Part shown: positions 41,201 to 50,200 of the stretch, one piece after another
Numbering within the stretch: the first letter of the stretch is position 1
How the letters are laid out: the number at the start of each line of letters is the position of its first letter
DNA from: Symsagittifera roscoffensis
Lineage: Eukaryota > Xenacoelomorpha > Acoela > Convolutidae
Length of the DNA stretch: 64,000 nucleotides
Reading direction: 5' to 3'
Assembly: GCF_963678635.1 (NCBI RefSeq)
Contig: NC_087062.1
Coordinates: 60,551,584-60,615,583 of the forward strand
Position numbers and translations under genes: made by a program
The notes under the pieces: model-generated
Databases searched by the model: none
The model's input: the letters and a program-made list of their open reading frames with translations, nothing else
What the model was told of the DNA's origin: nothing

Positions 41201-44200
41201 TTAATTTTGATTCAGCTCAAAGTTTCAAGTTTGAGAGGGTAGATCTCAAAAAACTGTCAAATCTCAGATTTTCGAGGGTAGTTTTTGAGAAAACAAAGCA
41301 TCTAAAAATATGAGTCCAGCAAAAAAGACAGTGAGGTTAAGTGTGAAGAAACCTCAAAATGCCCAATGCTCCTCGTCCTGCCCTGCCTTTCGCTCCCTAG
41401 CCTGCCTTGCGCCACCAAACCCTTCCTCTCCTCGGCCTGGCTTCCGATGAAAAGTTACTTAAAGTTACTTAAGCACTGCAATATACGATACAAAAAGTGG
41501 CAGAATAGTTAAAAAAGTCAGTTTCCAAAAAAATAATGGTCATTCTATCAAAAATTTGACATTACCGAGAATCATCGCCCGAAGTTTCAGGTTTGAAAGG
41601 GTAGGTCTCACAAATTGGGTCAAAACTAAGATTCTCGAAGGAAGGTCGTTTTTGATAAAACGAAAAAAATCCAGAAACATGAGTCAAATATTGTACAGTA
41701 GTGTTAAGCGTGAAAAAACTACCCTGCCCTTCCTCGATATGCCCTATGCCCATCTTGCCCTGCCTTTCGCTCCCTAGCCTGCCTTGCGCCACCAAACCCT
41801 TCCTCTCCTCGCCCTGGCTACCGATGAAAAGTTTCATAAGCACTGCAATATACGATACAAACAGTGGCAGAAAAGTTATCGACAAAAAATCAGTTTTCAG
41901 AAAAAAAACTGTCATGCAATTAAAACTTTCACATTTCCTAGAATCATTATTTTTTTTAAATGGACGCAGCCGCTCATGCACAAAAAAATCACGCAAGCTG
42001 TAATTTTGATTCAGCCTAGAGTTTCAGGTTTGAGAGGGCACGTCTCGAAAAACGATAAAATCTCAGATTTTCGAGGGTAGTTTTTGAGAAAACTGAAAGC
42101 ATCTGAGAACATGAGTCCAGCAAAAAAGACAGTCGGGTAAAGTGTGAAGAAACTACCCTGCCGCTCCTCGACATGCCCTACGATCCTCGTTCTACCGTGC
42201 CTTTCGCTCCCTAGTGTGCCGTGCGCTGCCCTACCCTTCCGCTCCTAGCCCCGCATTGCCACTCCCCGCCCTCCTTGCGCAGAAAGGTTTCTTGAGCACT
42301 GCAATACACACTACAAATAATGGTCAAAAAATCCTAAATTTGACATTTCCGAGAACCATAGTCTTTTGTGAAAAAAAAAACGGCAGCAGTCGCTCGGTCA
42401 CAAAAAAATTCATACAACCAACCCATAATTTTGATTCAGCTCAAAGTTTCAGGTTTGAGAGGGTAGATCTCAAAAAACGGTCAAATCCCAGATTTTTGAA
42501 GGAAGGTGGTTTTTGAGAAAACGAGAAGAATGCAATAATATGAGTCAACTAATGTGCACAGTGGTTTTAAGTGTGCAGCGACTACCCTGCCCCTCATTGA
42601 CATGCCCCATGGTCGTCCTGCCCTGCCCTTTGCTCCCTAGCCTGCCTTGCGCCGCCCTACCCTTCCTCTCTTCGCCCTGGCTTCCGATGAAAAGTTTCTT
42701 AAGCACTGCAATATACGATACAAACAGTGGCAGAAAAGTTATCGACAAAAAATCAGTTTTCAGAAAAAAAACTGTTATGCAATTAAAACTTTCACATTTC
42801 CCAGAATCATTATTTTTTTTAAATGGACGCAGCCGCTCAAGCACAAGAAAATCAAGCAAGCTGTAATTTTGATTCAGCCTAGAGTTTCAGGTTTGAGAGG
42901 GCACGTCTCGAAAAACGATAAAATCTCAGATTTTCGAGGGTAGTTTTTGAGAAAACTGAAAGCATCTGAGAACATGAGTCCAGCAAAAAAGACAGTCGGG
43001 TAAAGTGTGAAGAAACTACCCTGCCGCTCCTCGACATGCCCTACGATCCTCGTTCTACCGTGTCTTCCGTTTTTATGAGTCCAGCAAAAAAGACAGTGAG
43101 GTTAAGTGTGAAGAAACCTCAAAATGCCCAATGCTCCTCGTCCTGCCCTGCCTTTCGCTCCCTAGCCTGCCTTGCGCCACCAAACCCTTCCTCTCCTCGG
43201 CCTGGCTTCCGATGAAAAATTACTTAAAGTTACTTAAGCACTGCAATATACGATACAAAAAGTGGCAGAATAGTTTAAAAAGTCAGTTTCCAAAAAAAAT
43301 GGTCATTCTATCAAAAATTTGTTATTACCGAGAATCATCGCCCGAAGTTTCAGGTTTGAAAGGGTAGGTCTCACAAATTAGGTCAAAAATCAGCTTTCCG
43401 AAGCAAGGTCGTTTTTGAGAAAACGAAAAGAATCCAGAAACATGAGTCAAATATTGTACACAGTGGTCTTAAGCGTGAAAAAACTACCCTGCCCTTCATC
43501 GATATGCCCTATGCCCATCCTGCCCTACCTTTCGCTCCCTAGCCTGCCTTGCGCCACCCAACCTTACCTCTCCTCGCCCTGGCTTCCGATGAAAAGTTTC
43601 TTAAGCACTGCAATATACGATGAAAAGTTTCTTAAGCACTGCAATATACGATAAAAACAGTGGCAGAAAAGTTATCGACAAAAAATCAGTTTTCAAAAAA
43701 AAAAACTGTCTAGCAATCAAAACTTTCACATTTCCGAAAATCATTATTTTTTATAGTTTCATACAACCAACCCATAATTTTGATTCAGCCTAAAGTTTCA
43801 GGTTTGAGAGGGCACGTCTCAAAAACCGCATAAATCTCAGATTTTCGTAGGTCGAAAACGAAAAAACAAAAAACATGGGTCAAATAATATGACAGTGCTT
43901 TTGAATGTTAAGAGAGTACCCTGCCCCTCTTCGACATGCCCTTTGTGCCCATTCTGCCCCACCTTTTGCTCTCTAGCCTGCCTTGCGCGGCCCTATCTTT
44001 TCTCTCCTCGCCCTACCTTCCACTGAAATGTTTCTCAAGCACTGCATTAAACAATATTTAAAATGGCAGCATAGTTATCGAGAAAAATTCAGTTTCCAAA
44101 AAACGGTCTTTCAATCAAAATTTTGACATTTCCGAGAATCAAATACTATTGAAAAAAATTGGCCGCAGCCGCTCATGCACAAAAAACTCACGCAACCTAT

Positions 44201-47200
44201 GTTTTCGATTCAGCCCAAAATTTCAAATTTGAGAGGGTACGTCTCAAAAAACGGTTAAATCTCGGATTTTTGTGGGTATTTTTCGAGAAAAAACCAAAAA
44301 AATGGTTCAAATAATATAGACAGTGGTTTTAAATGCAAGGAGAATATCCTGCCCCCTCCTCGACATGCCCCAAGCTCGTCCTGCCATGTCTTTTGCTCCC
44401 TCGCCTGCCTTAGGCCACCCTACCCATTCACTCATCGCCTTGCCGCTCTTCGCCCTACCTTCCACTGAAATCTTTCGTCGGCACTGCAAAATACGATAAA
44501 AACAGTGGCAGAAAAGTTATCGACAAAAAATCAGTTTTTAAAAAAAAAAACTGTCTAGCAATCAAAACTTTCACATTTCCGAAAATCATTATTTTTTATA
44601 GTTTCATACAACCAACCCATAATTTTGATTCAGCCTAAAGTTTCAGGTTTGAGAGGGCACGTCTCAAAAACCGCATAAATCTCAGATTTTCGTAGGTCGA
44701 AAACGAAAAAACAAAAAACATGGGTCAAATAATATGACAGTGCTTTTGAATGTTAAGAGAGTACCCTGCCCCTCTTCGACATGCCCTTTGTGCCCATTCT
44801 GCCCCACCTTTTGCTCTCTAGCCTGCCTTGCGCAGCCCTATCTTTTCTCTCCTCGCCCTACCTTGCACTGAAATGTTTCTCAAGCACTGCACTAAACAAT
44901 ATTTAAAATGGCAGCATAGTTATCGAGAAAAATTCAGTTTCCAAAAAACGGTCTTTCAATCAAAATTTTGACATTTCCGAGAATCAAATACTATTGAAAA
45001 AAATTGGCCGCAGCCGCTCATGCACAAAAAACTCACGCAACCTATGTTTTCGATTCAACCCAAAATTTCAAATTTGAGAGGGTACGTCTCAAAAAACGGT
45101 TAAATCTCGGATTTTTGTGGGTATTTTTCGAGAAAAAACCAAAAAAATGGTTCAAATAATATAGACAGTGGTTTTAAATGTAAGGAGAATATCCTGCCCC
45201 CTCCTCGACATGCCCCAAGCTCGTCCTGCCATGTCTTTTGCTCCTTCGCCTGCCTTAGGCCACCCTACCCATTCACTCATCGCCTTGCCGCTCTTCGCCC
45301 TACCTTCCACTGAAATCTTTCGTCGGCACTGCAAAATACAAAACAAAAAATGGCGCTATAGTTACCGAGAAAACTCAGTTTCCAAAAACGGTCATTCAAT
45401 CAAAATTTTGACATTTCCGAGAATCATAACTTTTTTTGAAAAAACGGCCGCAGCCGCTCATGCAAAAAAAAACTCAGACAACATATAATTTTGATTCAAC
45501 CCAAAGTTTTAGATTTGAGAGGGTACGTCAAAAAACGATAAAATCTCAGATTTTTGAGGGTAGTTTTTGAGAAAACGGAAAGCATCTAAGAACATGAGTC
45601 AAGCAAAAAAGACAGTGGGGTGAAGTGTAAAGAAACTACCCTGCCGCTCCTCGACATGCCCTGAGCTCCTCGTTTTACCCTGCCTATCGCTCTCTAGTCT
45701 GCCTTGCGCAGCCCTACCCTTCCGCTGCTTGCCCTGCATTGCTGCTCCCCATCCTGCCTTGCGCTGAAATAATTCTTAGGCAATGCAACATACGATACAA
45801 AAAATGGCAGGATAGTTAGTGAAAAAGTCAGTTTCCAAAAAAACGGTCATTCGAACCAAAATTTTGACATTTCCGAGAATAGTAATCTTTTGAAAAAAAT
45901 GCAGCCGCTCATGCACAAAAAAATCACGCAACCTATTATTTCGATTCAGCTCAAAGTTTCAGGTTTGATAGGGTATGTCTGAGACAACGATAAGATTTCG
46001 GAATTTTGAAGGTTGTTTCTGAGAGAATGAAAAGAATCCAAAAACATGGGTAAAAAATTAAAGACCGTGGTGTTGAATGTGAAGAGTACCCTGCCCCTCG
46101 ACATGCCATATGCTCGTCGTTTCTTGCCTTTCGCTCCCTAGTCTGCCTTGCGCCACCCTTCTCTTCCACCCTTCCCCCTAACTTCCACTGGAATGTTTCT
46201 TAAGCACTGCAATTTACGATACAAGAAATGGTCAAAAATTACAAATTGGACATTTTTGAAAATCATAAGCTTGTCAACGCCCGCTCAACCCATTAAAACC
46301 CAAATATCAAATTTTTGAGGGTAGTTTTTGAGAAAACGAAAGAATCCAACAGCAGGAGTCAAATAATGTAGACAGTGGGGTAAAGTGTAAATAGACTAGT
46401 TGAGTATGCAAGCACTAGAATAAGAAGGCGGTCTTTCCATTGGCATTTTTCGTGAAAAGGTAAAACTTTTGCATAAATTGAAAAAAAATCAAAATCGTCT
46501 CAAAAAAAACAAAAGACCCAATCCCATGAACTCTTAATACCTGTTATTATCAAAAAGAGTAGCAATGACACTAGCATAAAGAAAAACACTAGCACTTCAG
46601 ATAAAAAAAAGTCATGCAATGAAACTTTCACATTTCCGAGAATTATTCTTTTTTTTTCAAATGGACGCAGCGGCTCATGCACAAAAAAAATTATGCAAGC
46701 TGTAATTTTGATTCAGCCTAAAGTTTCAGGTTTGAGAGGGTAGATCTCAAAAAACTGTCAAATCTCAGATTTTCGAGGGTAGTTTTTGAGAAAACAGAAA
46801 GCATCTAAAAACATGAGTCCAGCAAAAAAGACAGTGAGGTAAAGTTTGAAGAAACTGCCCTGCCCCTCCTCAAAATGCCCAATGCTCCTCGTCCTGCCCT
46901 GCCTTTCGCTCCCTAGCTTGCCTTGCGCCACCAAACCCTTCCTCTCCTCGCCCTGGCTTCCGATGAAAAGTTACTTAAAGTTACTTAAGCACTGCAATAT
47001 ACGATACAAAAAGTGGCAGAATAGTTAAAAAAGTCAGTTTCCAAAAAAAAAGTCATTCTATCAAAAATTTGACATTACCGAGAATCATCGCCCGAAGTTT
47101 CAGGTTTGAAAGGGTAGGTCTCACAAATTGGGTCAAAACTCAGATTCTCGAAGGAAGGTCGTTTTTGAGAAAAAAAAACAATCCAGAAACATGAGTCAAA

Positions 47201-50200
47201 TATTGTAGTGGTGTTAAGCGTAAAAAAACTACCCTGCCCTTCCTCGATATGCCCTATGCCCATCCTGCCCTGCCTTTCGCTCCCTAGCCTGCCTTGCGCC
47301 ACCAAACCCTTCCTCTCCTCGCCCTGGCTTCCGATGAAAAGTTTCTTAAGCACTGCAATATACGATACAAACAGTGGCAGAAAAGTTATCGACAAAAAAT
47401 CAGTTTTCAGAAAAAAAACTGTCATGCAATCAAAACTTTCACATTTCCCAGAATCATTATTTTTTTTAAACGGACGCAGCCGCTCATGCACAAAAAAAAT
47501 CACGCAAGCTGTAATTTTGATTCAGCCCAAGTTTCAGGTTTGAGAGGGCACGTCTCAAAAAACGCTAAAATCTCAGATTTTCGAGGGTATTTTTTGAGAA
47601 AACGGATAGCATCTAAAAACATGAGTCCAGCAAAAAAGACAGTGGGGTAAAGTGTAAAGAAACTACCCTGCCACTCCTCGACATGCCCTACGCTCCTCGT
47701 TTTACCCTGCCAATCGCTCTCTAGTCTGCCTTGCGGAACCCTACCCTTCCGCTGCTTGCCCTGCATTGCTGCTCCCCGTCCTGCCTTCCGCTGAAAAGTT
47801 TCTTAACCAATGCAAAATACAATACAAAAAATGCCCGGATAGTTAGAGGAAAATTCAGCTTCCAAATAACGGTCATTAAGTCAAAACTTTGACATTTCTG
47901 AGAATCGTATACTTTTGAAAAAAGTTAGCCGCAGCCGCTCATGCACAAAAAACTCACGCAACCTATGTTTTCGATTCAGCCCAAAGTTTCAGGTTTGACA
48001 GGGTACGTCTCAAAAACCGTATAAATCTCAGATTTTCGTAGGTAGAAAACGAAAAACCAAAAAACATAGGTCAAATAATATGACAGTGCTTTTGATTGTG
48101 AAGAGAGTACCCTGCCCCTCTTCGACACGCCCTTTGTACCCATCCTGCCCCACCTTTTGCTCTCTAGCCTGCCTTGCGCAGCCCTATCTTTTCTCTCCTC
48201 GCCCTACCTTCCACTGAAATGTTTCTCAAGCACTGCATCAAACAATATTAAAAATGGCAGCATAGTTATCGAGAAAAATTCAGTTTCCAAAACACGGTCC
48301 TTCAATCAAAATTTTGACATTTCCGAGAATCAAATACTATTGAAAAAAATTGGCCGCAGCCGCTCATGCACAAAAAACTCACGCAACCTATGTTTTCGAT
48401 TCAGCCCAAAATTTCAAATTTGAGAGGGTACGTCTAAAAAAACGGTTAAATCTCGGATTTTTGTGGGTAGTTTTCGAGAAAAAAACCAAAAACATGGGTC
48501 AAATAATATAGACCGTAGTTTTAAATGTAAGGAGAATATCCTGCCCCCTCCTCGACATGCCCCAAGCTCGTCCTGCCCTGTCTTTTGCTCCCTCGCCTGT
48601 CTTAGGCCACCCTACCTATTCACTCATCGCCTTGCCGCTCTTCGCCCTACCTTCCACTGAAATCTTTCTTCGGCACTGCAAAATACAAAACAAAAAATGG
48701 CGCTATAGTTACCGAGAAAACTCAGGTTACAAAAACGGTCATTCAATCAAAATTTTGACATTTCCGAGAATCATAACTTTTTTTGAAAAAACGGCCGCAG
48801 CCGCTCATGCACAAAAAAAACTCAGGCAACATATAATTTTGATTCAGCCCAAAGTTTCAGATTTGAGAGGGTACGTCAAAAAACGATAAAATCTCAGATT
48901 TTTGAGGGTAGTTTTTGAGAAAACGGAAAGCATCTAAAAACATGAGTCAAGCAAAAAAGACAGTGGGGTGAAGTGTAAAGAAACTACCCTGCCGCTCCTC
49001 GACATGCCCTGAGCTCCTCGTTTTACCCTGCCTATCGCTCTCTAGTCTGCCTTGTGCAGCCCTACCCTTCCGCTGCTTGCCCTGCATTGCTGCTCCCCGT
49101 CCTGCCTTGCGCTGAAATAATTCTTAGGCAATGCAACATACTATACAAAAAATGGCAGGATAGTTAAAGAAAAATTCAGTTTCGAAAAAAACGGTCATTC
49201 GAACCAAAATTTTGACATTTCCGAGAATCGTAATCTTTCGAAAAAACGCAGCCGCTCATGCACAAAAAATTCACGCAACCTATTATTTCGATTCAGCTCA
49301 AAGTTTCAGGTTTGATAGGGTATGTCTGAAAAAACGATAAAATTTCGGAATTTTGAAGGTTGTTTCTGAGAGAATGAAAAGAATCCAAAAACATGGGTAA
49401 AATTATGTAGACCGTGGTGTTAAATGTGAAGAGTATCCTGCCCCCCCGACATGCCATATGCTCGTCGTTTCTTGCCTTTCGCTCCCTAGTCTGCCTTGCG
49501 CCACCCTTCTCTTCCACCCTTCCCCCTAACTTCCACTGGAATGTTTCTTAAGCACTGCAATTTACGATACAAGAAATGGTCAAAAATCACAAATTGGACA
49601 TTTTTGAGAATCATAAGCTTGTCAACGCCCGCTCAATCCATTAAAACCCAAATATCAAATTTTTGAGGGCAGTTTTTGAGAAAACGAAAGAAACCAACAG
49701 CAGGAGTCAAATAATGTAGACAGTGGGGTAAAGTGTAAATAGACTAGTTGAGTATGCAAGCACTAGAATAAGAAGGCGGTCTTTCCATTGACATTTTTCG
49801 TGAAAAGGTAAAACTTTTGCATAAATTGAAAAAAATCAAAATCGTCTCATAAAAAACAAAAGTTCCCATGAACTCTTAATACCTGTTATTATCAAAAAGA
49901 GTCTTGTTTGGCATGAAGCTGCAATGAACACTACGTGCAACTACTATGACACTAGCATAAAGAAAAACGCTAGCACTTCAGATAAAAAAAGTCATGCAAT
50001 CAAACTTTCACATTTCCGAGAATTATTCTTTTTTTAAATGAAACTGCGTTACCTCCAGGCCTTAAACATGAAACTTGATATGTTTCATAAATAAGCAAGC
50101 TCAATTTATTGTTAGAAATTGATACACTTATTGATACAATGATAGTTTGCTGATGTATATAACGCTGGTATGGCCCTATCCAGCTTGTGCACTGACCGTA

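Larger units (their letters stand above)
29340..49760. repeat. 20-kb intronic megasatellite, unit about 0.42 kb
   Basis: Roughly 48 tandem units average about 420 bp. Each unit has an A-rich module (GGCAGAAAAGTTATCGACAA, TTTCCGAGAATCAT, GCAGCCGCTCATGCACAAAA, GTTTCAGGTTTGAGAGGG, TCAGATTTTCGAGGGTAG, AACATGAGTC) and a C-rich module of about 150 bp (CTACCCTGCCCCTCCTCGAC, CTTGCGCTGCCCTACCCTTC), closed by TTTCTTAAGCACTGCAATAT. Divergence between units varies strongly along the array, so the array has been reshuffled in blocks. It fills most of the 22.7-kb intron 2 of the TTC28-like gene. Confidence 0.95.

Noticed and set aside
29324-49517. Dozens of open frames of 60-149 codons on both strands in the satellite (Leu/Pro/Cys-rich on plus, Gly/Arg-rich on minus)
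   Set aside because: They recur with the repeat period, start and stop at the same repeat positions, and follow the base composition of the modules. No splice or domain support exists. They are by-products of long tandem units lacking stops.
29340-49760. CRISPR-like array
   Set aside because: The regular spacing is that of a eukaryotic satellite with 0.4-kb units. There are no short identical repeats with unique spacers, and the gene content is animal.
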